Positions 26,663 to 36,176 of a DNA stretch of 64,000 bases are shown here, in pieces (the first letter of the stretch is position 1; each line of letters starts with the position of its first letter). A program made the position numbers and the translations under genes. The DNA comes from Sanguibacter hominis ATCC BAA-789. GTDB lineage: Bacteria > Actinomycetota > Actinomycetes > Actinomycetales > Cellulomonadaceae. The stretch is taken from the NCBI RefSeq assembly GCF_012396185.1, contig NZ_JAAXOW010000004.1, forward strand, positions 219,557 to 283,556, written 5' to 3'. The notes under the pieces were generated by a model that was given only the letters and a program-made list of their open reading frames with translations, had not been told where the DNA came from and made no database searches.

Positions 26663-28690
26663 ATGACCATGAAGAAGATCGCCAGCGCGCCGTACCTGTG
26701 GATCGCTCTTGCCGCCCTGTTCGTCTGGGTCGGCTTCTCGCTGTTCACGGGGACGAAGGTCGAGCGCATCGACACGTCCCAGGGGCTGCAGCTCCTCAAG
26801 GGCAAGACGGTCGAGCAGGCGCTCGTCGTCGACGGCGACCAGCGGGTCCAGCTGACGCTGACCGAGCCGTTCAAGGTCGGCGACAAGGACTTCGGCAAGA
26901 CGGTCGAGTTCCTCTACGTCCAGCCGCAGGGCGAGGACGTGATCGACGCGGTCGTCGCAGCCGACCCGCCCAAGGGCTACAACTCCGACATCGCGACGGT
27001 CAGCTTCTTCACGTCGATGATCTCGGTGCTCGTGCCCTTCCTGATCATCGGTGTGCTGTTCTTCTTCCTCATGTCGCGGATGCAGGGCGGTGGCTCGCGC
27101 GTCATGGGCTTCGGCAAGTCCAAGGCGAAGCTCGTCGGCAAGGAGAGCCCGCAGGTCACGTTCGCCGACGTCGCCGGTGCCGACGAGGCGGTCGAGGAGC
27201 TCCACGAGATCAAGGAGTTCCTCGCGGAGCCCGCCAAGTTCCAGGCGGTCGGGGCGAAGATCCCCAAGGGCGTCCTGCTGTACGGCCCGCCCGGGACCGG
27301 AAAGACGCTGCTCGCACGTGCCGTCGCAGGCGAGGCGGGCGTCCCGTTCTACACGATCTCCGGCTCGGACTTCGTCGAGATGTTCGTCGGTGTCGGCGCG
27401 AGCCGCGTGCGCGACCTGTTCCACCAGGCGAAGGAGAACGCCCCGGCGATCATCTTCGTCGACGAGATCGACGCCGTCGGCCGCCACCGTGGTGCGGGCA
27501 TGGGCGGCGGTCACGACGAGCGCGAGCAGACGCTCAACCAGCTCCTCGTCGAGATGGACGGGTTCGACCCGAAGGCCAACGTCATCCTCATCGCGGCGAC
27601 GAACCGCCCCGACATCCTCGACCCCGCGCTCCTGCGGCCTGGCCGCTTCGACCGGCAGATCGCCGTCGAGGCGCCTGACCTCAAGGGCCGCGAGGCGATC
27701 CTCGCCGTGCACGCGAAGGGCAAGCCGATCGTCGAGGGCATCGACCTCGCGACCGTCGCCCGCCGCACGCCCGGCTTCACCGGTGCGGACCTCGCCAACG
27801 TCCTCAACGAGGCGGCGCTCCTCACTGCCCGCTCGGGCGCCCAGCTCATCGACGACCGCGCGCTCGACGAGGCGATCGACCGCGTCATCGCGGGACCGCA
27901 GAAGCGCACCCGCGTGATGAACGTCAAGGAGCAGAAGATCACCGCGTACCACGAGGGTGGTCACGCGCTCGTGGCGGCGGCGATGCGCTACACGGACCCG
28001 GTCACGAAGGTGACGATCCTCCCGCGCGGCCGTGCCCTCGGCTACACGATGGTCATGCCGACGCAGGACAAGTACTCGACCACCCGCAACGAGCTGCTCG
28101 ACCAGATCGCGTACGCGATGGGCGGGCGCGTCGCCGAGGAGCTCGTGTTCCACGACCCCACGACGGGCGCGTCCAACGACATCGAGAAGGCGACCGCGAT
28201 CGCCCGCAAGATGGTCACCGAGTACGGCATGAGCGAGCGTGTGGGCGCGATCAGGCTCGGCTCCGGCTCGGGCGAGCCTTTCCTCGGTCGCGACATGGGC
28301 CACCAGCGCGACTACTCCGAGGCCGTCGCCGGCACGGTCGACCACGAGGTGCGCAAGCTCATCGAGTCGGGTCACGACGAGGCGTGGGAGGTGCTCGTCC
28401 AGTACCGCGACGTGCTCGACCACCTCGTCCTCGAGCTGCTGGAGAAGGAGACGCTCAACCAGGCCGAGCTCGCCGAGATCTTCGCCCCGGTCGAGAAGCG
28501 GCCAGCACGCGAGGTGTGGCTGTCGAGCGAGCAGCGCTCCGTCTCGGATCGCCCGCCCGTGCTCACCGCTGCGGAGCAGGAGACGCGTGGCGACGAGCCG
28601 ATCGTCCCGCAGGACGAGGGCGCGGCGCGCGACGAGCACCCGGCCGACCCGCAGGGCCCCGTACCCGACGGCGGCACCGTCCAGCCCTGA
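26663..28690 (+). CDS. ftsH: ATP-dependent zinc metalloprotease FtsH
   Basis: 675 residues, ATG 26663 or ATG 26669. Two transmembrane helices (about residues 10-28 and 112-135) flank an extracytoplasmic domain. The AAA domain has Walker A GPPGTGKT at about 208-215, Walker B IIFVDEID and the second region of homology ([19 protein letters not shown]). The M41 protease carries HEGGH at about 430-434, with the third zinc ligand further on. It degrades misfolded membrane proteins and regulators. The C-terminal 60 residues form an acidic Pro/Gln tail. A TAGCGT at 26611-26616 may be a -10 box for its own promoter inside the gene train. Confidence 0.98.
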   Translation: MTMKKIASAPYLWIALAALFVWVGFSLFTGTKVERIDTSQGLQLLKGKTVEQALVVDGDQRVQLTLTEPFKVGDKDFGKTVEFLYVQPQGEDVIDAVVAADPPKGYNSDIATVSFFTSMISVLVPFLIIGVLFFFLMSRMQGGGSRVMGFGKSKAKLVGKESPQVTFADVAGADEAVEELHEIKEFLAEPAKFQAVGAKIPKGVLLYGPPGTGKTLLARAVAGEAGVPFYTISGSDFVEMFVGVGASRVRDLFHQAKENAPAIIFVDEIDAVGRHRGAGMGGGHDEREQTLNQLLVEMDGFDPKANVILIAATNRPDILDPALLRPGRFDRQIAVEAPDLKGREAILAVHAKGKPIVEGIDLATVARRTPGFTGADLANVLNEAALLTARSGAQLIDDRALDEAIDRVIAGPQKRTRVMNVKEQKITAYHEGGHALVAAAMRYTDPVTKVTILPRGRALGYTMVMPTQDKYSTTRNELLDQIAYAMGGRVAEELVFHDPTTGASNDIEKATAIARKMVTEYGMSERVGAIRLGSGSGEPFLGRDMGHQRDYSEAVAGTVDHEVRKLIESGHDEAWEVLVQYRDVLDHLVLELLEKETLNQAELAEIFAPVEKRPAREVWLSSEQRSVSDRPPVLTAAEQETRGDEPIVPQDEGAARDEHPADPQGPVPDGGTVQP

Positions 28691-28701
28691 GAGAGGACAC
28701 C

Positions 28702-29313
28702 ATGAGCGAGCACCTCACGCCAGAGGCCGGCGCTGCTGTCGCCGCCGGCCACGTCGACCTCGCGCGTGCTGAGGCAGCCGTGCGCGAGCTCCTGCTCGCC
28801 GTCGGCGAGGACCCGGACCGCGAGGGGCTCCAGGAGACCCCGGCTCGGGTCGCGCGCGCCTACGCGGAGACGTTCGCAGGCTTGTACCAGGACCCGGCCG
28901 ACGTCCTGTCGACGACGTTCGACATCGGTCATGACGAGATGGTCCTCGTCAAGGACATCGAGCTGTACTCGACGTGCGAGCACCACCTCGTCCCGTTCCA
29001 CGGCGTCGCGCACGTGGGCTACATCCCGAACGTGGACGGGCGCGTGACAGGCCTGAGCAAGCTCGCGCGCCTCGTCGACGTGTTCGCCCGCCGCCCGCAG
29101 GTGCAGGAGCGCCTGACGTCGCAGGTCGCGGACGCGCTCGTCCAGCACCTGCAGCCGCGCGGCGTGATCGTCGTGATCGAGTGCGAGCACCTGTGCATGT
29201 CGATGCGCGGGGTGCGCAAGCCCGGGTCGCGGACCGTGACTTCGGCCGTGCGCGGGCAGATGCGCAACGCTGCGACCCGCGCCGAGGCGATGAGCCTCAT
29301 CCTCGGCCGCTGA
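28702..29313 (+). CDS. folE: GTP cyclohydrolase I
   Basis: 203 residues, ATG 28702 after GAGAGGA. Converts GTP to dihydroneopterin triphosphate, the entry step of folate synthesis. The zinc ligands lie in [10 protein letters not shown] and [11 protein letters not shown]; the substrate-binding [20 protein letters not shown] and SVVRG-like TSAVRGQM are present. The size is typical. It begins the folE-folP-folB/K set and lies 11 nt after ftsH. Confidence 0.97.
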   Translation: MSEHLTPEAGAAVAAGHVDLARAEAAVRELLLAVGEDPDREGLQETPARVARAYAETFAGLYQDPADVLSTTFDIGHDEMVLVKDIELYSTCEHHLVPFHGVAHVGYIPNVDGRVTGLSKLARLVDVFARRPQVQERLTSQVADALVQHLQPRGVIVVIECEHLCMSMRGVRKPGSRTVTSAVRGQMRNAATRAEAMSLILGR

Positions 29314-29361
29314 CGACCGGGCGCCGGGCCCGGCGCAGGACGCCCCGACTAGCATGGAGGG

Positions 29362-30243
29362 GTGCCTCCCGTTGACGTCCCGCGCCACCCGTCATCCCTC
29401 CCGGAGAGCCTGAGCACGCTCGACCGGACGCTCGTCATGGGCGTCGTCAACGTCACCCCGGACTCGTTCTCCGACGGCGGCGAGTGGTTCGAGCCGGCCG
29501 CTGCCATCGCGCACGGCGTGCTGCTCATGGCGCAGGGCGCCGACATCCTCGACATCGGTGGCGAGTCCACCCGGCCTGGCGCGGAGCGCGTACCCGAGGA
29601 CGAAGAGCTGCGGCGCGTTCTCCCGGCCGTGCGCGACCTCGTCTCGCGAGGCGCCGTCGTGTCGGTCGACACGACGCGCGCGTCGGTCGCCGAGGCGTCG
29701 GTCGCGGCGGGCGCTCAGATCATCAACGACGTCTCAGGCGGCCTCGCAGACCCGGACATGTACGACGTCGTCGCGCGCACGGGCGCGGTCTACGTCGCGA
29801 TGCACTGGCGGGGTCATGCCGACGTCATGGACGGGCTCGCGGAGTACGCCGACGTCGTCACCGACGTGCGGCGTGAGCTGCTCGAGCGCCTCGCGGCGCT
29901 CGAGGCTGCTGGCGTGCGGCGCGAGCAGGTGGTGCTCGACCCGGGTCTCGGCTTCGCCAAGCCGGGCGAGGCGAACTGGCCGCTGCTCGGCAGGCTCGAC
30001 GAGCTTCTCGACGTCGGCCTGCCCGTCCTCGTCGGGGCGTCAAGAAAGCGATTCCTCGGTAGGCTGCTCGCTGGACCGGACGGGCAGCCGGTTCCTCCGC
30101 TCGCTCGCGACGGTGCGACCGCAGCCATCTCGGCGCTCGCGGCTGCAGCCGGAGCGTGGTGCGTGCGAGTTCATGACGTTCCTGGCACCGTCGACGCGGT
30201 ACGGGTCGCCCATCGATGGGCGTCCGCACGGCGCCACGACTGA
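29362..30243 (+). CDS. folP: Dihydropteroate synthase
   Basis: 293 residues, GTG 29362. A TAGCAT box lies 6 nt upstream and overlaps a GGAGGG ribosome site, so it could be leaderless or SD-led. It joins p-aminobenzoate to the pterin pyrophosphate; this is the sulfonamide target. The TIM-barrel motifs are clear: VMGVVNVTPDSFSDGG, DILDIGGESTRPGA, QIINDVSGG, LDPGLGFAK and VGASRKRFLG. A 16-nt perfect palindrome (29321-29336) lies just before it. Confidence 0.96.
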   Translation: MPPVDVPRHPSSLPESLSTLDRTLVMGVVNVTPDSFSDGGEWFEPAAAIAHGVLLMAQGADILDIGGESTRPGAERVPEDEELRRVLPAVRDLVSRGAVVSVDTTRASVAEASVAAGAQIINDVSGGLADPDMYDVVARTGAVYVAMHWRGHADVMDGLAEYADVVTDVRRELLERLAALEAAGVRREQVVLDPGLGFAKPGEANWPLLGRLDELLDVGLPVLVGASRKRFLGRLLAGPDGQPVPPLARDGATAAISALAAAAGAWCVRVHDVPGTVDAVRVAHRWASARRHD

Positions 30244-30260
30244 CGACTCTGGAGGACCAC

Positions 30261-33017
30261 GTGTCCCTGCCACATCCCGGCTCTGTCGCCGACCAGCACG
30301 GTCGGCCGCTCGATCAGGTGCGCCTGACGGGCATCCGAGCGAAGGGCTACCACGGTGTGCTCGACCACGAGCGCGCCGAGGGGCAGGTGTTCGTCGCGGA
30401 CGTCGTCGTGCACCTCGATACCCGACGTGCAGCGGCGGGCGACGACCTGTCGCTCACGCTGAGCTACGCGACGCTCGCCGAGCAGGTCGTCGAGGTCATC
30501 GAGGGCCCGGCGGTGCAGCTCGTCGAGACGCTCGCGGAGCAGATCGCGTCCGTCGTCATGGACCACGCGGTCGTCGGGGCGGTCGACGTGTTCGTGCACA
30601 AGCCGCACGCGCCCGTGCCGGTGCCGTTCGACGACGTCGTCGTCGCGGTGCACCGTGACCGGACGAAGCTGCCCGCTGCGCGCTTCGACCCGCAGGCGCT
30701 GCCAGCTGCGTCGGTCGCGTCGCTGCCGTCGCTGCACGACGACGGCGAGGCTGTCGCGGAGCCCGCGTTCGAGCACGCTCCGGCTCCGATCGAGGCCCCT
30801 CTCGGCGCGGACGCGATGCTGTTCGCGAGCGACAACCTGGCCGACGGTACGGCTGCCGACGACGCCGCGGTCGAGCTCGGGAGCGGGGATGTGCCGGTCG
30901 AGGAGCCGCCCCTCGGGGCTCCGTCTCTCGAGGCCGCCCCCCTGGAGGGCGTGCCCAGCGCTGACGGCGACGCGGCGGCGACCACCGACGCGGCCGTGCG
31001 TGAGGATGCGCCGGGAGGCGGCCTCGGTGCCCTCGGTGCTGGTGCCCTCGGTGCTGCAGCGGGCCTCGGCGACGCCCCGCTGCCGGGCGGTGGCACGTTC
31101 GCGAGCGGGGGCGCGCTCCCGGGTACGGGCGGCGCGAGCCTGCGAGGTGGCATGACCTTCCCGCCGAGCACGGACGACCTGGGCGAGCCCGTCCTGCCGT
31201 CCGACGCCAGCCGCACGGCTGTCCCTGCGGCGGACGAGCCCGCTCCGGCGCGACGCTTCGACGTCGCCCCGCTCGACGCGACGATCGAGATGCCCGTCCC
31301 GGCGCTCGACGACGAGCCTTACGCCGTGGAGGAGCCCGCGCCCGTGGTCTCGCCCGACGAGGCGTCGTCCGACGCCGCAGGTCCGGCGGACGTCTCGGTG
31401 TTCGCTGACGAGGCGTCGTCGGGCGACGCAACTGCGCGCCCTGACGCCTTCGCGCCGGCCGAGAGCGCGGCCCCGGCCGACGCCTTCGTCCCGGTCGACG
31501 CCTTCGCTCCGATCGACCGCGAGGGTCCGATCGACAGCGAGGCTCTGGTCGGCAGCGCGGCCCCCGTCGACAGCGCCGCAACGGTCGACGCCGTCGCTCC
31601 CGTGGAGAGCACCGCACCGGTCGAGGGTCTCGTGACACTGGGGGACGTCCCGCGCCGCACGTCGGCGTTCGCGCCCCTGCGCGAGACTGCGGCGGCTGCC
31701 GTGGAGACCGCCCCTGCCACGGAGTCCACGCCCTCCGCCACGGAGGCCATGCCCCTCGTCGAGGACCGTCCGTCTGCGGAGGCCGAGCCCGTCGCCGACG
31801 CGGTCGTCGACCCGCAGTCCGGTGCCGAGGAGCAGGCCGAGGCCGCGCCGGAGCCTCCAGCGGTCGAGGACGGTCCCGATCTCATCCCGTTCCCGGAGGA
31901 CGAGCCGGTGGCCCTGCTCGGGGCGCTCGAGACCTGGCACGTGCCCGACGTCGAGCCGACTGCCGAGGCCGCGGACGAGGCCGCGCCGGTGGCACAGGAC
32001 GCCCCGGCGTCGGACGTGCTGCCGCCCGCGGAGATCCCCGGTCACCCGTTCTCACCCGTGACTGCCCCCGACGTCGAGGCCGCTCCCGTCGTCGCCCCGC
32101 CGGTCACGGCGGTCCCCGGTCACCCGTTCGCGCCGGTGAGCTCGCAGGGGGCCGAGCCGGTTCGTGAGCGGGCCGGTCTGGCGGACATCGCCGACACCCC
32201 CCACCCGTTCACCCCGGTCACCGCACCCGAGCTTGCGGGCGCCGTGACGGACGTGCCGCTCGTGGCGGAGGTCTCGGCGCACCCGTTCGCGCCCGTCACC
32301 GCTCCTGACGCGGCCGCGGTGCCCGACGTCGAGCCGGAGGTCGAGGCAGCGCCCGCCGTGGCAGCCGAGCAGCCCGACCAGCCGCGCGAGCGCGACCGCA
32401 TGGACGAGGTCCCGTCCGAGCCGGTCCGGGCGATCCTCGCGCTCGGCGCCAACCTGGGCGACCCCCGTGCGACGCTGCGTCAGGCTGTCCGTGAGCTCGA
32501 GTCGTCCGGCGTGATCGACATCGAGGCCGTCGCGCCGCTCGCACGGACGGCCGCGGTCGGCGGGCCCGAGCAGCCCGACTTCCTCAACACGGTGATCATG
32601 GTGCGCACGTTCCTGGCTCCCCGTGAGCTCCTGCACCTGTGCCAGCACATCGAGCAGGTGCACGGACGGGTGCGCACCGAGCACTGGGGCCCGCGCACCC
32701 TCGACATCGACATCATCACGTACGGCCAGGTCACTGGCGTGACCGACGATCTCGAGCTGCCGCACCCGCGGGCGCACGAGCGGGCGTTCGTCCTGCAGCC
32801 GTGGGACCAGATCGAGCCGGGCGCCGTGCTGCCCGGTCTCGGTGGCGGCCCGGTCGACGCTCTCGCCGCGACCGCCCCGGACCTGCAGGGTGTGCGTTGG
32901 CTCGCGCTCGACTGGCTCGACGAGGAGCCCGGTGAGGGCTCGGTCGAGGACGTGCCGCCGACGCGCGTGCAGCCGTCCGCCCCGACGCCGCTCGCTGAGG
33001 GGGGCCCCGGGCAGTGA
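30261..33017 (+). CDS. folB-folK: Dihydroneopterin aldolase - HPPK fusion with a very long linker
   Basis: 918 residues, GTG 30261 after GGAGGA. Residues about 15-133 are dihydroneopterin aldolase (IRAKGYHGVLDHERAEGQVFVAD, ETLAEQIA, HKPHAPVPVPF). Residues about 722-880 are 6-hydroxymethyl-dihydropterin pyrophosphokinase (LALGANLGD, HWGPRTLDIDIITYG, LPHPRAHERAFVL). Together they convert dihydroneopterin to the folP substrate. Between them lie about 590 Ala/Pro/Asp/Glu-rich residues with no predicted fold, including four HPF-containing repeats near 595-674. Reading frame is open throughout with normal third-position GC. Separate short FolB and FolK are usual, and known fusions have short linkers. 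GTGA overlap with the next gene. Confidence 0.93.
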   Translation: MSLPHPGSVADQHGRPLDQVRLTGIRAKGYHGVLDHERAEGQVFVADVVVHLDTRRAAAGDDLSLTLSYATLAEQVVEVIEGPAVQLVETLAEQIASVVMDHAVVGAVDVFVHKPHAPVPVPFDDVVVAVHRDRTKLPAARFDPQALPAASVASLPSLHDDGEAVAEPAFEHAPAPIEAPLGADAMLFASDNLADGTAADDAAVELGSGDVPVEEPPLGAPSLEAAPLEGVPSADGDAAATTDAAVREDAPGGGLGALGAGALGAAAGLGDAPLPGGGTFASGGALPGTGGASLRGGMTFPPSTDDLGEPVLPSDASRTAVPAADEPAPARRFDVAPLDATIEMPVPALDDEPYAVEEPAPVVSPDEASSDAAGPADVSVFADEASSGDATARPDAFAPAESAAPADAFVPVDAFAPIDREGPIDSEALVGSAAPVDSAATVDAVAPVESTAPVEGLVTLGDVPRRTSAFAPLRETAAAAVETAPATESTPSATEAMPLVEDRPSAEAEPVADAVVDPQSGAEEQAEAAPEPPAVEDGPDLIPFPEDEPVALLGALETWHVPDVEPTAEAADEAAPVAQDAPASDVLPPAEIPGHPFSPVTAPDVEAAPVVAPPVTAVPGHPFAPVSSQGAEPVRERAGLADIADTPHPFTPVTAPELAGAVTDVPLVAEVSAHPFAPVTAPDAAAVPDVEPEVEAAPAVAAEQPDQPRERDRMDEVPSEPVRAILALGANLGDPRATLRQAVRELESSGVIDIEAVAPLARTAAVGGPEQPDFLNTVIMVRTFLAPRELLHLCQHIEQVHGRVRTEHWGPRTLDIDIITYGQVTGVTDDLELPHPRAHERAFVLQPWDQIEPGAVLPGLGGGPVDALAATAPDLQGVRWLALDWLDEEPGEGSVEDVPPTRVQPSAPTPLAEGGPGQ
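32025..32330 (+). repeat. Four coding repeats of 26-27 residues (HPFxPV) inside the folB-folK linker
   Basis: The core HPF-[SAT]-PV-[ST] begins at residues 595, 621, 648 and 674 (bases 32043, 32121, 32202, 32280), a spacing of 26, 27 and 26 residues. Each core is followed by an acidic Ala/Val/Pro stretch. Confidence 0.8.
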
Positions 33018-33511
33018 CTCGCGGTCTGCGCCTGCGGTGGCTCGTCGTCGTCGCGCTCGCTGTCGCGGCGCTCGGCTGGGCTCTCCTGGATCAGGCGCGC
33101 GGCCGCGGGACCATGCTGGCGCCCGTCCGCTGGCCGGTGCACGTCGGCCTCGTGCTGCTGTGCGTCGGGGTGGTCGTCGCGGGGCTCCAGGTGCGGTCGT
33201 ACCTGCGCGGCAGGCGGCCGTCCTTCGACGGTCTTCGTGCGGCACGGACCCTCGTGCTGGCCCAGGCGGCCGCGCTCACCGGAGCGGGGCTCACGGGCTG
33301 GTACGTGGCTCAGGTGCTGCTCGTCGTCGGCGACCTCGGCTTCGAGCCGATGCGTGACCGGGCGATCGGTGCGGGCGCCGCGGCGCTCTTGTCCGTCGTG
33401 CTCACGGTCGCCGGCTGCATCGTCGAGCGCTGGTGCCGGATCGCGTCGCCCCACGACGACGTCGACGGCCCTGGTGGCCGCGGCGCCGAGCCCGACGGTC
33501 AGCCGGCCTGA
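33014..33511 (+). CDS. DUF3180 family membrane protein
   Basis: 165 residues, GTG overlapping the folK stop by 4 nt. Four hydrophobic helices (about 8-25, 41-62, 81-103, 123-143) with a basic loop LRGRRPSFDGLR. DUF3180 proteins occur directly after folK in many actinobacteria. No function is known; conserved linkage suggests a link to folate or to membrane assembly of neighbours. Confidence 0.85.
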   Translation: MTRGLRLRWLVVVALAVAALGWALLDQARGRGTMLAPVRWPVHVGLVLLCVGVVVAGLQVRSYLRGRRPSFDGLRAARTLVLAQAAALTGAGLTGWYVAQVLLVVGDLGFEPMRDRAIGAGAAALLSVVLTVAGCIVERWCRIASPHDDVDGPGGRGAEPDGQPA

Positions 33512-33591
33512 GGAGCTCGCCCGAGGAACCCGCCCGAGGATCCGGACTATGCTCGCCCACGCGGGCAGGGGGCCCGCGGAGAGGGGGAGCG

Positions 33592-35655
33592 GTGCCTGCC
33601 GACGAGACCGTCCACTGGTCGGGCCCGCTGCGCCAGCAGGTCCGGGCGCGGTGCGAGACGGCGCTCTGGTGGCTCGGCCTGCCTGCCGCTCTGTGGGCGG
33701 TCGTCGCCGTCGCGTGGGCGACCTGGGCGTGGATCCCTGCCGGCGCGCTCGCCGTGTGGCTCGTCCTGATCCTCACGACTGCGCGCGCCCACGTGCGGGC
33801 GCAGCGCTGGGCCTGCACGGCGGACGCGCTCCTGGCTGAGCGCGGCGTCGTCGTGCGCTCGTCGTCCGCGCTCCCGTGGTCGCGCGTGCGCGCGGTCGAG
33901 CTGACCGAGGGGCTGGTCGACTCGCGGCTCGGGCTCGCGTCGCTCGTCGTCAAGGTGCCAGGATTCGGCCTCCCCGTCCGCGGGCTGGCCGCCGACCAGG
34001 CACGGACGCTCCGCGCCGAGATCCTCACGCGGGCGGGCCGACCGGTGACCGACCCGGACGCGGCGGCCAGGGCTCTGGTCGCCGAGCACCTGGCAGCCGA
34101 CGCGCCCAGGGAGGACACGCCGACAGAGGAGCGGACCCAGACCTCGACCGGCGGCGCGGCCGACGCTGTCGCGGACGCAGGCGCCTGGTTCCGCGCGCAC
34201 CCGGCCTCAGCCGCCGCGACGTGGGTGTCGACCGTGCTGGCGCTGACGGCGTTCGCGGGGTACTTCGTGCTGCGGGAGTCGGAGGATGTCGCGTCGATGG
34301 CCGGTGCGCTCGAGCGGCTCGCGTCCGCAGGGCGCGTGCAGGTCGGCGCGGGCGCCGTCGTCGGGCTCGTGCTCCTCGGGACGGTCTGGTCGGAGCTCGT
34401 CCGGCGAAGGACGGCGTGGGCGCTCGACGGTGGGCTGCTGCACGAGAGGTACACCGGACGCAGCCGCCGGCACACGACCACCCCGGTCGAGCGCATCGAG
34501 CGTGTCGACCTCACGGTCGGGCTGGGGGAGCGGGTGCTGGGCCTCGCGACCGTCAAGGTGATGACAGCCGTGGGCGACGACGCGACGACGATCGGTCCGC
34601 TGCCGCGCGACCGCGCGGAGAACCTGCGTGCCCGCTTGCTCGTCGCGGCTCGGGACGCGAGCGACGAGAAGGCGCCGGCCGCGCGGGAGCAGACGCTCGC
34701 CGGCACACCCGCGCAACCCGCGCTGCTCGATGCGCACCCGCTCGCCGTGACCGACAAGGCCACGGTCGTGCGGGCGTTCGTCGTCCGCGACCCGCTGCTG
34801 CCTGCCGCGCTGGTCGGGGTCGTGGGCACGGCGGTCGCGCTCGTCAGCGGCAGCTCCGAGATGCTCTTCCCGTGCCTCGCAGCGCTCGCGTTCGCGGGCC
34901 GCAGGGCGTGGCAGTCCTTCGACTCGAGCCTGGGGCGCACCGTGGCGTCGGCGCCCGAAGGCCTCGTCGTGACGTCGGGGCTCGGGACCCTGACGACCCG
35001 CACGCTGCGTCGTGGGCGGACGCACGCCGTCCGCCTCAGCAGGCGACCAGCCTGGTGGGGCGCCGACCTCTGGACCGTGACGGCCCTGGGGGGCGCCTCG
35101 GAGGCGGCGGACGAGTCGGAGGAGGACGACGACGAGATGTCCGGCGCCGTCGTCACCGCCGCGGGCGCGGAGACGGCGCTCGCGGTCGCCCAGGCAGCGC
35201 TCCCGGACCTCGCCCGTGTGGACAGGCGCTTGCTGCGGGACGTGTGGCCGGCCGCCGACCACGTCGTCGTCCCGGACCCGGAGGTCGACGGCGCCCCCGT
35301 GAGCGTGCTCCGCGTCCCCGCGCGGGCGTGGTGGCTCTACCCGTGGACGTGGCGCTGCCGTGTCGCCGCGATCGTCGCGGACGGTGTCCTCGTGCGCACC
35401 GGCCGGCTCGCGCCACGGGTGACGTTCGTGCCGTTGCGCCACGTCCAGGGCGTGGCTCTCGACGAGGGGCCGCTGCTGCGGCGCGCTGGTGTCGTCGGTG
35501 TCGACGTCCACCTCGTCGAAGGTCCTGTGCGTGTCACGGCTGGGCCGTTCGAGCCCGCCGCGGCTCAGCACCTCGCCGAGGTGCTCGGGCGCGCGGCTGC
35601 GGGGGACCTGCGGCTGGACCCGAAGGTGCTCGACGGTGGGAGGATGGGCGCATGA
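33592..35655 (+). CDS. Large multi-PH-domain (bPH_2/YdbT-like) membrane protein
   Basis: 687 residues, GTG 33592 after GAGAGGGGG; a longer frame to 33433 is Arg-rich and rejected. Three units each have a pair of hydrophobic helices followed by a strand-rich bPH_2 domain: about residues 25-150 (TADALLAERGVVVRSSSALPW), 195-370 (ALDGGLLHERYTGRSRRHTTT) and 400-687 (VADGVLVRTGRLAPRVTFVPL). YdbT-type proteins are membrane anchored and of unknown role, although related Bacillus YdbS/YdbT give resistance to antimicrobial peptides. A TATGCT at 33548-33553 may be a promoter. ATGA overlap with the next gene. Confidence 0.82.
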   Translation: MPADETVHWSGPLRQQVRARCETALWWLGLPAALWAVVAVAWATWAWIPAGALAVWLVLILTTARAHVRAQRWACTADALLAERGVVVRSSSALPWSRVRAVELTEGLVDSRLGLASLVVKVPGFGLPVRGLAADQARTLRAEILTRAGRPVTDPDAAARALVAEHLAADAPREDTPTEERTQTSTGGAADAVADAGAWFRAHPASAAATWVSTVLALTAFAGYFVLRESEDVASMAGALERLASAGRVQVGAGAVVGLVLLGTVWSELVRRRTAWALDGGLLHERYTGRSRRHTTTPVERIERVDLTVGLGERVLGLATVKVMTAVGDDATTIGPLPRDRAENLRARLLVAARDASDEKAPAAREQTLAGTPAQPALLDAHPLAVTDKATVVRAFVVRDPLLPAALVGVVGTAVALVSGSSEMLFPCLAALAFAGRRAWQSFDSSLGRTVASAPEGLVVTSGLGTLTTRTLRRGRTHAVRLSRRPAWWGADLWTVTALGGASEAADESEEDDDEMSGAVVTAAGAETALAVAQAALPDLARVDRRLLRDVWPAADHVVVPDPEVDGAPVSVLRVPARAWWLYPWTWRCRVAAIVADGVLVRTGRLAPRVTFVPLRHVQGVALDEGPLLRRAGVVGVDVHLVEGPVRVTAGPFEPAAAQHLAEVLGRAAAGDLRLDPKVLDGGRMGA

Positions 35656-36176
35656 CCTCGGAGCTGACTCCCACGAGCGCGCGCGGCGCGGCCGCGAGCA
35701 ACCCGTTCGACCCGGAGGGCATCGCGTGGCAGCGCGTCTCCTCGCGGCTCGTCATCGCCCGGCAGATCCTCGCGGCGATCTTCCTCGGACTCCCTGCGAT
35801 CGGCGCCGCCGTGGTCGCCGTGCTCGTGACGCCGTGGGTGTGGATCGGCGCTGGTGTCCTCGCCCTCGTGTGGCTGTGGGCGGCGACCGTCATCTGGCGG
35901 CAGGTGCGTGCGATCGGCTACGTCGAGCGCGAGGACGACCTGCTGCTGCGCAAGGGCGTCATGTTCCGCTCGCTCGTCGTCGTGCCGTACGGGCGCATGC
36001 AGTACGTCGACGTGACCGCGGGCCCGCTCGCGCGCGCCCTGGGCATCGCGTCCGTGCAGCTGCACACCGCTGCGCCGGGGACCGACGCGACCATCGACGG
36101 TCTGGAGCCCGCCGAGGCGGCGCGCCTGCGCGACCGGCTCGCGTCGCGCGGCGAGGCCCAGCTGGCGGGACTGTGA
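35652..36176 (+). CDS. PH-domain membrane protein, YdbS-like
   Basis: 174 residues, ATG overlapping the previous stop. Two adjacent hydrophobic helices (about 42-65 and 70-88) are followed by one bPH_2 domain with EDDLLLRKGVMFRSLVVVPYGRMQYVDV and IASVQLHTAAPGTDATIDGL. This is the small YdbS-type partner that usually precedes a longer YdbT. GTGA overlap with the next gene. Confidence 0.88.
   Translation: MTSELTPTSARGAAASNPFDPEGIAWQRVSSRLVIARQILAAIFLGLPAIGAAVVAVLVTPWVWIGAGVLALVWLWAATVIWRQVRAIGYVEREDDLLLRKGVMFRSLVVVPYGRMQYVDVTAGPLARALGIASVQLHTAAPGTDATIDGLEPAEAARLRDRLASRGEAQLAGL

Noticed and set aside
26498..28639. 713-codon minus-strand open frame opposite ftsH
   Set aside because: Shadow of ftsH; the plus frame has full AAA and M41 motifs.
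30171..32045. 624-codon minus-strand open frame opposite the folB-folK linker
   Set aside because: I considered whether the linker might really be a minus-strand gene. The antisense product is Arg/Gly/His-rich, with no domain, and the plus frame is continuous with both enzyme domains.
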